From Glandiceps talaboti (taxonomy: Eukaryota > Hemichordata > Enteropneusta > Spengelidae), in assembly GCF_964340395.1 (NCBI RefSeq), contig NC_135552.1:5825994-5889993 (forward strand): DNA of 64,000 nt. Reading direction: 5' to 3'. The translations under genes and the position numbers were made by a program. Below the pieces are notes generated by a model. It had not been told where the DNA came from and ran no database searches. It saw nothing but the letters and a program-made list of their open reading frames with translations. Positions within the stretch are counted from its first letter, which is position 1. Every line of letters starts with the position of its first letter. Below, piece after piece: positions 34,401 to 46,529 of this stretch.

Positions 34401-37400
34401 TTCCGGACTGGAACAAAGTGCTTGGTGGTAGACGTGCTCAAGTAGCACAAAAGGGTAATGAAGTCGGAAATGTTAATGTACATACTCCAAGACCAGTCCC
34501 AGAAAATGTGCAAACTGCTTTCATTGCCAGTCACCCAAGCATGAGTGTATCACCACGCGATAATTTCTCCCCTACTGTGGAAGACCTAGTTGAGTCAGCA
34601 TCGGTAGTGTCGACCGTATCGTGCAGTTCAGGTGAAGAACCATCACAGTCGTTACTAATGGGAGATCAGCAACAAGATCGGGAGATACATATGCTGTCGC
34701 CGAGTAATCAGCCTAGTGCAGTGTCACCACAGAGTGGTACATCCACTCAGGGAGTGATATCATATGCTGCTGACATTTCGAGTCATGATACAAATCAAAG
34801 TCAATTGGACACAGAGGTCGTCAGAGACGCAACTTAGGGGGACGAGAAGGTACCATTAAGGATTGCATTGTTGAACGTACAACGACTTGTGAGCAAACGG
34901 ACAATCAAATTGGAATCTAACGAGGTAAAGGAGATATTTGAATCACATGATATAATATTATTCACGGAGAGTTGGACTTCCGAATTGTCAGTATTAACAG
35001 TAGAGGGTTTTGATTATAAAGTATTAAATAGAACTATTAAAAAACCTGGAACCAAACGTGATTCTGGAGGGTTGGTAATGTATTTTAAGTCCACTTTGTT
35101 TAGTACAATCAATGTTGTTAAAACAGATGCTGATGATGTTATATGGGTTCGTCTTGGTGATAATGTTACCGATAATAACAATGTCACTATACAGTATTGT
35201 TCTTACGTTTATGTTACATTTTACCGTCTGGTTCAACTAGAGAACCATATGTTCAAATGTCTGTTTATGATAGACTCCTTCAGACTATGGCGGAACTTTC
35301 TGCTAAATTTTCTAATTGCTCATACATTATTTGCGGAGATTTGAATGCAAGAACAGGTGAAAAGCCGGATTTTGTTTTCGACGACAGCCAATCACATGTA
35401 CCGTTACCCGATGACTATGTAATTGACGATTGCACACCCCGTGTATCACAAGATAAAAATGTAAACAGCAATGGCACATTATTGTTAGATTTTTGTAAGC
35501 AAAGTTCACTCAGAATGTTGAATGGTCGTTGTGGTAGTGATTACGGAGTGGGTAAATTTACTTGTTATACGTACAATGGACAGAGTACTGTCGACTATGT
35601 TTTGGCTAGTAAAGACATTTTCGACCGTATACAGTCTTTTAGTGTTGGTGACCCTAACATTATCTCAGATCACTGTCTTATTTCATTCTCTATTGTTATG
35701 TCAGGTGTTTTTGTAGCGCAAAACACACCTCATGTTGGTTTTACAGAGGATGTAAATTGTGTTGATTATGTGTACAGATGGTGTTCGCAGTTGGCAGCTG
35801 ATTACAAATGTAGAATCAATTCGAACGAATCAGAGCAGGTTTTACAGAACGTACTTACCAATTTGTCTAGTTGTCAAGGTGACAATGAAATCATTAATAC
35901 ACAGTTAAATGTTTTGGTTAATCATATTGAAAGCTGTGCGTGCCAGATGCGTAATAATATCAGAACAAGGAGTGAGTCTAGCACCCACACTGATTACAAG
36001 GATAATAATTTACCTTGGCTTGACGAGGAGTGTGCCGCTAAGAGGAGAGAGTTTTATAGACATTTGAATATTTTTAGAGGTGAGAAATGTATTGTAAACA
36101 GACAAAATATGATAACTTCTCGTTCAAATTATAGAACCACACTGCGAAATGCTCGGTTTAAGTACAATGAGGAACAAACATATAAATTACTCTCTCTACG
36201 TACGAAAAATGCTAAAGCGTATTGGAAGCTGTTACGTAGCGCTGTGTGTAAAAATGATGTCAATATTTGTATGACTGATTTTGCAGATTTTTTCAGAGAT
36301 GTAAATAATCCAGATGATATTTTTTACAGCATGGACGATGATATTGCTTTTAGATTTGACCGTTTTGTTAGAGAAGAAACACAGGCTATGTTTGGTGAAC
36401 TTGATACTATGATTACGTTAGAGGAACTTATGTATGCTATAAATCAGCTTGGTAACGGTAAAAGTGCAGGACCAGATAAGATCCTGAATGAATTCTTAGT
36501 TCATGGCACTCCGACTTTATTTTCTGTGTTACATACTTTATTTAACATTATTTTTGATAAAGGATACTTTCCTGAACTATGGTCTTTAGGAGATATAATA
36601 CCATTACATAAGAAGGGTAGTGTACATGATGTGGGAAATTATCGTGGAATTACTTTACTTAGCACCATTGGCAAATTATTTAAATAACAGACTATCGAGT
36701 TGGGCCGAAAATTATTCAGTTTATATTGAGGCACAGGCGGGGTTCAGAAATGGTATGGGAACAATTGATAATAACTTCGTACTACATGGTCTAATAACCC
36801 ACATCTTAATAGTGGAAGGAAACTTTATTGTGGTTTTATTGATTTTACAAAGGCGTTTGATTATGTGGTAAGAGACAATCTTTGGTATAAATTAATAAAG
36901 CTTGGAGTTCGCGGTAAGATGCTTAAGATCATCATGTCCATGTATGAAGCTGCAAAATCTCGAGTTAAATTTAATAATACGTTTAGTAGGGAGTTCAGTA
37001 TACATACAGGTGTTCGGCAAGGAGAATGTCTTTCGCCTTTTATGTTTTCTATGTTTGTAAACGATACTGAAGATGAGTTTGTACTAAACGGCAGTGAAGG
37101 TATTGATGTTGATTCCTTTAAGATGTTAATGCTACTCTATGCAGATGATATCGTTATTTTTTCTGAATCTGAGAAAGGTTTACAGAAAGCCTTTGATATT
37201 TTGTTTAATTACTATCCTGGCAAATATTCCACATCTTTAAAAGACGATATAATCTCAAATTAGCATAGGGTGAAAATATTTAAGAAAAGTTTAATACCAT
37301 TATGACAGTATAAAGGTTGGTGCATCTGATCGTTGGTTGAATGCATGAGTGACCTTTGGGGGTATGGGGAGTCATTGGGGCTTTCCCCCTGGCAGAGCTG

Positions 37401-38998
37401 GAGTTTTGTTGTTTCTATTAAGGTAAATTGTAGATTATTCATAGCCTTTGAGGTAATATTTCCAAGCTTTGAAAAGCTAACGTAAATGTAAGTTTTAAAT
37501 GAGTTTCACATGTCACATAAAAATGGGCCAGTAACATTGGTAAAGGGGCATTAATATTGCATGTATAGTCATAGTCCCTACACGTGTAGAGTCTATGGTA
37601 TAGTAAAGTCATCGGTATGTTAGAGAACTTCAGGTGGTCATACCTTAGACTAGTGTATAATATAAACTGGAATGTAATGAGATGTATTGATTTGTACTAT
37701 CGATAACATGTAGTGTCCGAAATAGAAAGTGTATCAATCCCTACTGACAAGTTCATACTGAAGAGTGGGACAATTTAGATTAACTTCTTTTATAAACTAT
37801 GTATGAAGATTACCATTACGAAACCTTTAAGTTCACTGTTGCCCCAAAGTGCAATATAAGTGAAGCATTGATTGTAAAATAGCCAAACATCTACACGACA
37901 TTTTCTGTAACTAGTGTGGTAGTTAGGTAATACATGTATATGTATATGTATATGTATAGGTATGTTTGAACTACTAAGTAATATTAAAGAATTCATGTAA
38001 GAAAGAGGGACAAGAACAGATATTTACATGTACCACATTTCAGACAAGGCTATATAATTATATGCCATTGTAGAAAAGGATCTTTTTCTTTCCTCACAAT
38101 CCAAAACACAATGACATCCCCCCATCTACACTTTTCAAAACAGCATGACCCCTCCCCTACTGCCAATTTCAAAACAGGGTGGCCCCAGGCCGAAGAAACT
38201 GACCGGTCCCTAAACATTTTGCAACTATTGACACCAGTGTCACAGAGCAAAAATCATTAAAAGCGGTAACTCCGTATTTTTGGAATGGGGACAATGATAG
38301 AGGTTCTCGATGAACGAGGTACGTAGTGAAAATTGAACAGAAATTGAAATAGTTGTGTGAATATTGGAGAGAATTGTTGAGCACTCAGTTTCATCCCCCC
38401 TACTCCATCCGGTTCTGGAGCTTTGTGTTAAGTCGAAGAAAATACTTGATTACATCATGTTAATTATCCTCAATCGATGATAGCGTAAGACACTCACAGA
38501 GTTGTCCTTGATACCTTGTTCTCTGTTAAAGTCCGTTACATCAAAATGTGCATATAACTTGTTGAGGTTGTTTGCAAACTTAACTGGGTCATCTGTAATT
38601 GTACACTGTCGTTTCCTTTCATTCCATTATACTATTCAAACGTTGCCAAGCATCCCTGACATTTTCGTTACTTAGCTTCTCTTCAACATTTTTAATGCGA
38701 TTCTAGCTAATTCAGCTTTACTGTGAAATTCTATGATCATCAGTTTTATTTTATGTTGCAGAAATACAGATCTCTTTTCGTGTAACCATATTTTGAGACC
38801 CTTCGTTAATTTCTGATTTACTAAACATTTATCGGAAACAGTGATATATATTCCTTACCTGGCAGATGCAAATGATCTCAACTGATCAATGAGAATAGGT
38901 TTTTGGAATTGTGGAGTAAAGTAACGAAAGGTTGACTCAGAAAACCGATGTACAAATCTCATTCCTCGGGTTGTCGTATGTTTAACTAAAGCTGCCAT
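31469..38998 (-). CDS. GNAT N-acetyltransferase, tandem unit 3 (intact)
   Basis: Exons on the minus strand are 38859..38998 (140 nt), 33202..33362 (161 nt) and 31469..32199 (731 nt including stop). Introns are phase 2 and phase 1 with GTAAGG/GTAAGC donors and CAG/TAG acceptors. The predicted protein is 343 residues. Residues 1-46 are basic, rich in Thr, Ser, Phe and Arg and nearly free of acid, like a mitochondrial presequence. Residues 47-165 resemble a GNAT fold (FRRANKDDMKVVSDLTIAVG, then GIFVAEKAKEIIG across intron 2). Its acyl-CoA loop (EGHEKKGLQ) is degenerate. Residues about 195-330 match the YitH-like GNAT domain (YDEQV 209-213, TILGYIVVWP, IMPLYAD 262-268, LDIPSPN 292-298). Function is inferred as acyl-CoA-dependent transfer, perhaps in mitochondria; the acceptor is unknown. 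Intron 1 hosts a non-LTR retrotransposon in the opposite orientation. Confidence 0.82.
33546..34837 (+). pseudogene. Non-LTR retrotransposon ORF1
   Basis: A first frame from 33546 (MATSNVSRSSKVRTRGGRG) ends in a stop at 33831. The continuation is in another frame from about 33818 and runs to 34837, so one frameshift separates them. The second part has a coiled-coil-like start (LLELPQRLSKVESCLQSYAD), then IEARNRRKNLIFRGLNESRE and IERAHRLG, then RPIIVAFRDYYD. This is the layout of L1-type ORF1 RNA-binding proteins (transposase_22 family). A low-complexity Ser/Gln tail follows. It nominally overlaps GNAT unit 3 intron 1, on the opposite strand. Confidence 0.8.
34850..37205 (+). pseudogene. Non-LTR retrotransposon ORF2 (AP endonuclease and reverse transcriptase), broken
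   Basis: 34868-35210 encodes the start of an exonuclease-endonuclease-phosphatase domain (LNVQRLVSK, IILFTESW, GGLVMYFKS). After a frameshift, 35215-36687 continues it (YIICGDLNARTG, STVDYVLAS, ISDHCLISF) and enters the RT (GNGKSAGPDKILNEF, ELWSLGDIIPLHKKGS, NYRGITLLSTIGKLF). Two further frameshifts lead to QAGFRNGMGT, FIDFTKAFDYV, VRQGECLSPFMFSMFVND and the catalytic LLYADDIVIFSE. The element stops about 37205, losing the thumb and C-terminal part. A 3' loss is unusual for target-primed elements, so a later rearrangement is inferred. Jockey/CR1-like grouping is by eye. Confidence 0.85.
37206..38210 (-). mobile_element. Harbinger-like non-autonomous DNA element, truncated copy
   Basis: Inverse of 57692 to about 58610: for example GCTTTGAAAAGCTAACGTAA here matches its complement near 58370-58395, and GAAACTGACCGGTCCC ends both. 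The right end GGTCCC is followed by TAA at 38211-38213. The flanking sequence TAAACATTTTGCAACTATTG has an uninterrupted counterpart TCTAAACACTTTGCAGCAAT near 54779, marking TAA as target site. The left terminal repeat is missing. Confidence 0.65.
38214..38850 (-). mobile_element. Non-LTR retrotransposon fragment, homologous to 54.78-55.39 kb
   Basis: Minus strand. Shares CATCCGGTTCTGGAGCTTTG, GTGTTAAGTCGAAGAAAATA and GTAACTTAGCTTC-like phrases with the 54.8-55.4 kb fragment, where the translation resembles RT. The frame is more decayed here. Confidence 0.55.
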
Positions 38999-39009
38999 GT
39001 TGTCTGGTT

Positions 39010-40030
39010 CATTGAACTAAATTGTTGGCAGGGGTCATCCAGGGTCGCTCTCATTATCTCATATATCAGACAGGGTTGTAAATGTATGGCCTGACAAGAA
39101 GTAAAGGAATGACCAGTAAGCTTGGTTGGGGTTCAAGAGAAAGTGATTTGTTCTTGTCATTGCTTGCTGTATGTCTTACAGTTTAGAGGCCCACTTCGGG
39201 CAACATTGGGAGCAATCACATTTGGTACTTACCCTCCACTACTTCATATGCACAGTTCTAATTATCTGATGTCGATGCTGATTTAGCTTTATTTTATTTT
39301 AAAAATCATTTACGTAATTAACATTTTTGGTAATAAGATAATATGGTGAGAATGCATGCATCAACTTTCATATGATTAATAGCTTCACAATTCCTTGTTT
39401 AATGTAAAGAAGACCTTCAGTATCATGGCTCACTTATCATTTAGAACCACATAATACGGTGTGAGTAACTTTGGGAAGTACAAATGTACAGTGAAATTTT
39501 TAATATTTTTGTCCATATAAAAAAACACATTACCCGAAGATTTTTTCGTAACTAACACTAACATTCTTAATTTAGAGACATTCTTTATGTATTTATGGAC
39601 CATCTAGGTGCACAGTTCTAGTTGTGTTTTCAATGCAATTACGTTGTAAATATTTTACGCTTAAAATAAATAAATAAATAAATGAACACAGAAATAAATA
39701 CTTTGGAGTGATGGTTGAGACATGCGGGTTATCGCGAAAATTATGAAGCATGAACATAGGTTTATCATCAAATTTCAAATGTATCTTTGTAATGTTTCGT
39801 ACGGTTTACATTAGGGATTTTATTTATCCAATTGGAGGCGCTGTACTGTAACATCAGTTGAGAGCGGAAATAGTAACCCACTTTGTATTTATATTTTGTT
39901 AAATGCTAGCACTTCGAGCTGCATGACTGTATGAATTTCGGAGCAAGCATTTCCATCTTACTAAAAATTTAGCCATATATCAACGTATGAAAGGAAACTA
40001 AATTTTGCAGTATGACATGAATGGAGAAAT
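39010..40030. other. Upstream region of GNAT unit 3; no gene recognised
   Basis: 39000-39230 resembles the sequence upstream of other GNAT first exons at 42870-43060 and 49251-49450 (GGGGTTnAnGAGAA, then TTTAGAnGnCCACTT), so it may include a shared promoter region. The rest is AT-rich without coding frames. Confidence 0.4.
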
Positions 40031-40275
40031 GACCAATTGCATCATCGTTCACCTATAGGTTTCTGACTTCTACCCTAAACCCCCCCCCCCATCGTTCACC
40101 TATAGGTTTCTGACTTCTACCCTAAACCCCCCCCCCCATCGTTCACCTATAAGTTTCTGACTTCTACCCTAACCCCCCCCCATCGTTCACCTATAGGTTT
40201 CTGACTTCTACCCTAAACCCCCCCCCATCGTTCACCTATAAGTTTCTGACTTCTACCCTAACCCCCCCCCCCCTA
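40031..40275. repeat. C-rich minisatellite, about 48-56 bp period, 5 copies
   Basis: Unit ATCGTTCACCTATAGGTTTC followed by TGACTTCTACCCTAA and a run of 8-12 C. Copies begin near 40043, 40091, 40138, 40182 and 40227, differing mainly in C-run length and TAGG/TAAG. Confidence 0.92.
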
Positions 40276-40607
40276 AACATCATCACCGCTATCACCATAT
40301 ATAAAGGAAACATTTGAAGAAATTGATCATGCAAATCCACACATCAAAACTGGATCTCATCCCAAGATACACAAGTTTTGGGTGATTAAATCAAACTGTC
40401 AATGAAATACATTGTTGTGCAATTAAAACTGATAGTTTCTCCAATATAAATGGAAATTTATTTGAATATTTGTAAAAATATCACGAGACTTTGCTATATA
40501 TGGCGATTTTAGAACAAATATGCTTAGAACCCACATTTTTACCAGGCGAAATTGACAGCTAATTTTTTAAATGAATGAGTTGTAGATATGTGGTATCTTG
40601 TCGTTTT

Positions 40608-42484
40608 TTTCTTCCGTAAGTAAGGAAGAGATGTATTTAGTGGGTGGAAGTCTGCGTGTGTCTGTCTGTCTGTGTCATCGTTGTCTCCATAACGGCTTGC
40701 TTAATTCAAACGAAATTTTGAAGACGTATTTCGTAGGGGAATGGCAAAATTTGATTGGGTTTTGGTAAAAATCCTGTGAATATTAATGAGCAGTTTACGT
40801 AATTAATGGTTTTCGGTAATTAGGCTATACATGTATCTCAAAAATGCAAGCTTTAAATTCACTATAACGTGATACATACATTTGCGATATCAAAGCGTAC
40901 CTGTCCTGAAAATATTACTAATGTAGCTTTTAGTTTTAGTAAGTTATTGGCATATTTTTGGTAGGCCACAAAAAGAAAAAAATAGTTTCTTGCCAGGAAA
41001 TGTTGTCTAAAGAGGTGCGACTTTATCACTATTTTCTAAAAAACGACTGGCTCAACTCAAACAAAATGTATTGCTTGTGTTCTGTAGGGTAGTGACAAGA
41101 ACTAATTAGGTTTCGGTAAACATCCCATGAATATTAATGAGCAATTTATATAATTAATGGTTTTCGGTAATTAGGCTATATCTCAAGAATGCACTCTTCA
41201 AATTCAATATAATTTGATGCATACATTTGCGATACCAAAGCGCACCTGTCCTCAAAACATTACTAATGTAGCTTTTAGTTTTATTAAGTTATTGGCATAT
41301 TTTTTGTAGGCCACTAAAAAGGAAAAAAAAATAGTTTCTCGTCAGGAAATGTTGTCTAAAGTGTTGCGACGATGCAATTATTTTTTTTTTACATTCTCAA
41401 CAAATGTTAATCAATCTACTTATCATTGCAGTTACTGTTCTTTTTATTTAGTACTTTTACTTTACAGCAAGTGTGTATGTGGGGCATATCATCACGGGCT
41501 AGTTCATGATTAGTTTTGCAGTTGTCTTCATTGAAGTTGCAATTAATGTAGGGAGAGTTACGTTTGTGTTTTCCCTTTCATCTGCAGACTGAATTGGCTT
41601 ATGGAACTGACGAAAAAATAACGCGGGAAGGGGGTACTTAAGTGATGGGCGCTGACCGGAAAAAGTTTTTTTTGGGCCTTTGGAACTCTTTCAATGATGA
41701 GTGCTATGCTACAACGTTCTATAAAGCTTCACATAAAATGCTGTGGTTGGCCAGGAGATCACTAATAGCAATGGGCAAATAACAATCAATGAGAAAAAAT
41801 AACTTATTGCATATGTTCTGTTGTATTCCAACAATTGTCTGTAGGAACGACAATCTCAAAACTTTGCCCTTACGGAAGGCATTCAGTTTAAATCTGGTTA
41901 AGGTTGCTAACGTTTAAAATACGCGGGCTAGCTATTTGATTAGCTAATTTAAATATTCACTTAACCGTCGCGAGTCGCGTTCAAGACTAATTTGCATAAT
42001 TACTGAGTTTCTGTAATTAGGCAATATCTTAAGACTGCATACTTCAGTTTCAATATAATTTACTACATATATGAAACATAACAAAGTCCATACGCCCTAT
42101 AAAGTTTGTTGATGCACCTTATAGTGTTGACGACTAATTTGCATAATAATTATTTTCAATAATTAGGATGTATCTTAAGAATGCATACTTGAATTTCAAT
42201 ATCATTTAGTACATAATGTTAACCATAACAAAGCGAGTATGTCCTATAAAATCTGCTGCTATAGCTTACAGTTTTAATGAAAACTTTGCATAATTAACGA
42301 TTTTAGGTAACGAGGTTGTATCCTAAAAATTCAAGCTTTAAATTTCATATAATATTATAATATGGTACATATATCAACCATAATAATACGCACTTGTTCT
42401 ATGAACTTTGTTGATACAATTTTACCTTAATGAATAATTTGCATAATTAGTGATTCCCTTATGGGAGGCATTCAGTTTAAATCT
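40608..42484 (+). repeat. Tandem-repeat-cored element, two joined copies
   Basis: Starts with an imperfect hairpin (CTTCCGTAAGTAAGGAAG near 40611) and a TCTG microsatellite, the same order as at 2938. Ends matching CCTTACGGAAGGCATTCAGT lie at 41873-41892 and, as CCTTATGGGAGG, at 42457. The second end abuts TATGTGTTTGTTACAGGAAG at 42485, which is continuous in the duplicated block at 48855. That marks the insertion boundary. Confidence 0.72.
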
Positions 42485-44660
42485 GGTTATGTGTTTGTTA
42501 CAGGAAGCAGACTGCAACTCCAATACAACAATTTAATATTCATATTATGGGAAATATATCATGTAATTTAAGTGTGTCTGATAATATCCACATATCCTGA
42601 ATAGGTAGATTTCAGTTCACTAGTCCTTGGTACAAGCGTGATTTGAATTTTGGAAACTGCTACTTAACCAAGTTATTAGGAGGGACGAAATGTTGATTTT
42701 CCTCATGCTTCCTCTGTTAACTATTAAAACTGGGATGGATATTTCTTACCTGATAGAGGCTAGAATAGATTGTTGGAAATGAGGAACAAAGTATCGAAAG
42801 ATTGATCTATAAAATACAATTTCCAAATGTCATTTCACAGGCTGTGGTGTGGTTGAGTAGAGCTGCCATGTTGTGTGGTTCACTGAGCGAATTGCTACCT
42901 CGGATCGCATGTACTATCATGTAAATGAGATGTGGTTATAAGAGGTTGAAATGTGTGATGTGAGAAGTAATAACGGAATAAGCCATGAGTGGTGGCAGGG
43001 GTTGAGGAGAACATAATTTGCTGTCTACCTAAAAGTTTAGAAGTCCACTTGTTGATATATACATTATTCTGATTTGCAAAATGGCTGGGTTAACTTTGTT
43101 GTTTTCATAGTTAATATTTATGGTAATATGGTAAGAATGGAAGGTTCAAATTTCATATGATAGTAGGTACGTGTTTTATACAATAAAGTAAGAACACCCT
43201 TCCATACGATGGCCACAATTCATTGATCTGCCAAGGCCGCCCTCGCGTCATTAATGCCGCAAACAAATCTCGGACGAGGCATCAGAATATCTTGAGTAAA
43301 GTCCTTTGGCGCGTTTTCATAATTCACCAGCCACAATCGACTTTCGATCATTGGTAGCATAACTTGTAAGGTGTAGGCCAAAACAACTGACTCAGTACGG
43401 GACAGTGTTGCATCACACGAGATAGAGTGACAACTCACAGTTCAAGATTTATAACATGAATTGTTAACTTGAAAACTCATAAAAAAGACCAACTTTTGAT
43501 CAAAATTAACAATAATTGAAAAATTACAGACAGAGTAGGTGATACGCGAAATGAACATCTATCATCATTGACGTGTTTAGTCTACTGTCGCGACTGTGAC
43601 CTTTACTGACTAGTGGAAAACTCTGAAATTGTTTCGGGAAAGAAGAAGAGCACAGCTATGGACCTCGTCAAAGGGTATATTTGTCCACAACCCTGGTACA
43701 TGGTTGTGAAAAATATGCCTGTGGTATGGATGTGGAATACCGCCTCTGTGCCACGACTGTTTTGCACATCCCAGTACCATAGCTGTGTACTGCACATTCT
43801 TGTCTGTGTGCACATGTAGCACACACTGAATATGCACATCCATGTATAGTAACAGTTATGGTGGAATAATACCCTGTCGGCAACCCTTTTGTTCATGTCC
43901 ATAAGCATTGCTCTCACAGCCGGTACGTGGCTGTGGGAGATACCGCTGTTACAGCAATGTTGACATAGTTGGTGCATGGCTATGGGAAATACCTACGTTA
44001 CATCTATACTAACATAGCTGATGAATGGCTGTGGGAAAAAGCTTGTACTGTGTTATAAAACCCATGCTGCATTGCTATTTTTATCATCCATGCTACATTG
44101 ATGTTTTTACACATCTGTCAAACTTAGGTACGTAACACCTAGTATGTTGACCATCGCTGTTATATGAATATTGTACAAGTACATAGCTTTTACGTACAGT
44201 CCCCAAGGCTCCACTGAGCTCCTGTCACAGCTATATACACAGCCCTGTTCTCGGTATGTGAATGTTACAGGGGTGTTCAACATTTTCTATAAAGATGGCT
44301 TTGAGCACGGAACTCCTAGCTTATCCAAGGAGTGCAAACTTTTTAAAAATATTAACCGTAACATATATCCATAACACAAAGAGGGATACTTTTGATTATT
44401 TCGCTATTATCTTTATTGACATTTAAGAAACATCATTCATTATATTCAAAAGCTTTTGCAGAATGTTGCTGACCCTCATGCCATAGCTGAACTTGAATGG
44501 GATGTACACAAATACGGTTATACTACGTATTTCCTCACCTCATATAAATGGATTATCAAATAGGGACTGGTCACAAAACGACTGAATCTACATGCAAATA
44601 TAAACTAGTATTTATTTTGAACATAAGATTTAGTTGGAAAGCGTAGACATTGTGTAGAAT

Positions 44661-44694
<34 letters not shown>

Positions 44695-46500
44695 TCTCTC
44701 ATGCTTTCTAGTTGGTACAATGGCTTGCCTCCCTAAAGAGTAAATTCTGAACTCATTTACAATTCATTATGAAGGACAATTGACACTATGGAAATACAAA
44801 ATGTTGTATAAACTCAAGTGGTGATGAGTGCATTCACAGTTGTTACTTTTTAAACATTACTCATACAGGCATTAGAGTACCATTACAAGTAGAGAACACC
44901 TTTCCTATCTGCAATGGCATTATCTGTTTTGTGTACTGGCGAACGTAGATATGTTTCTCCACTAAATTGTAATATTTACTCATCACTAGTGCTGCTGCAT
45001 TAGGAGAGGGAATAGCCAGGGAAATTTTTTTACCGTCTGGTAGCATTTTAAGCACATGGTCTAACAAAGACTTGGCAACAATGGCAGAATTGGCGTATAA
45101 AGGCATAATATTAAATTCTTTATACCTTGGCCAGACTACGATATATCCTAATATTATAGGACTTCCCTTTTCACTGCGTTTTACAGCAACGAAGGTGTAA
45201 ACATCATCAGCCAAACACCAATATTTGAGAAAATGCGGTCTAGCGAAACTGCAAACTTGTTCATCATATTTGACAAGGCTGTTGAACTGAACTGCATTTA
45301 TTGGTAAGACATCAAACTCTTTCACCGTATTTCTTCTTTGTAAGCTTGAGAAGCCATTACTTCAATCTCGGAATCGATATGAATGAATCCGTATTTGTTT
45401 GAGTTTCTTCTTGCTATGAGTCTACTGCCACCAATGCCGCATATGTTTCTATCGCCATCGAACGGTACATACTTCTTAAACATCATCTCTTGTAGCCCCT
45501 TCTTTTTATGTCCCTCTTTGGTAATTGATAATCCGACATGGGTTAGATTCTCTGTTATGTTGTTTACAAGTAAAGTACCTATATAAATAATCAAATGATT
45601 CAAGAAATATGCAAGAAGTATTCTAAAACATGTGCCTTAGTAGCCTTGATAATGACAATTTGCTATCTTAACATTCGTCACGCCGAGTGTCAACATTCTT
45701 GAAAACATGTAATATATGCCATATATAAAAAGTTAGCTTTAATACAAATCTAACTACTGATGCTACCTCCTCGTCCAGAAGATAAGTAGTAACAACATAA
45801 AAAACTACCATTCCTTCTTGGTGACACTAGTTTAAAACAGTGCTGTCCATATCGTGCATTGCCAGAAGATATTGAACATTTGTTTAATAAAATATTTTAT
45901 TTGGTGAGGACTGTAAATGTCATTAAATTTCAAGGAGGTTAATACCACTGATATAGCCTATATATGTTTGAACTCACTTGTCATATGAAACGTCACCGGG
46001 TATACATGAATAGTTAGTTTACCTGTGTTTCTATGTGGTTACAAGTACTGAACTCTGTTTACAAATTTTGTTTACAAATCACTCTGCAGGTGCTCCCACA
46101 CATTTTAGCACATTCTTATTTTATTCAAAAGGCTAGCTAGCTAATTATCATGTAATATAATTACAAACATAACCCTGGGTATCATATTTGTTGTCACTTA
46201 CGATATTTATAGTACAGTCGATTTAAAACCCAAAATCAATACCAATGTATCATCCAAATATCAACTTTCAACTTACCAATGATTTCATTAGCTTTTTCAG
46301 CAACAAAGATACCATTTCGAGAACACTTACGCATTGTATCGACCACCCTCACTGTGTAGTTACTACCAACCACTATCGTTAAATCACTGATGCTCGTCAT
46401 GTCATCTTTGGTAGCACGTCGAAATATGATTTCTGTGCTGAAATATAAATGATTAAGAAAACAATTATGCTAGTCTTAGTATAACATAGTTAGTGTAACC
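42485..46500. repeat. Segmental duplication block A (partner 48855-54190)
   Basis: Carries in order a GNAT first exon, upstream sequence, a 43.6-44.4 kb spacer, exon 3 and exon 2, parallel to block B. Offsets are about 6.36-6.39 kb for the left part (exon 1, 43230/49616) and about 7.67 kb for the right part (43650/51310, exon 3). Block B therefore gained about 1.3 kb in between, mostly tandem-repeat element at 50.3-51.2 kb. The 43.6-44.4 kb spacer shows many ACAGCTATG and GTACATGGTTGTG phrases but no convincing gene. Confidence 0.75.
42751..42869 (-). pseudogene. Spare GNAT first exon, broken
   Basis: Starts ATGGCAGCTCTACTCAACCA and ends at donor GTAAGA like the intact exon 1 at 49111..49250. 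It carries one inserted base near codon 18, which brings in a TAG, and a 22-base loss near the 3' end, so it is 119 instead of 140 nt. It has no exon 2/3 partner of its own and lies upstream of unit 3. Confidence 0.7.
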
Positions 46501-46529
46501 ACTGCAGACATATAAGTATTCAAAATACT

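Noticed and set aside
43220-43438. Minus-strand 72-codon frame ending in INDARAALADQ
   Set aside because: The duplicated copy near 49.6 kb has stops in the same frame and a base-level pattern of non-coding drift. It lies in the shared upstream block of the GNAT exons.
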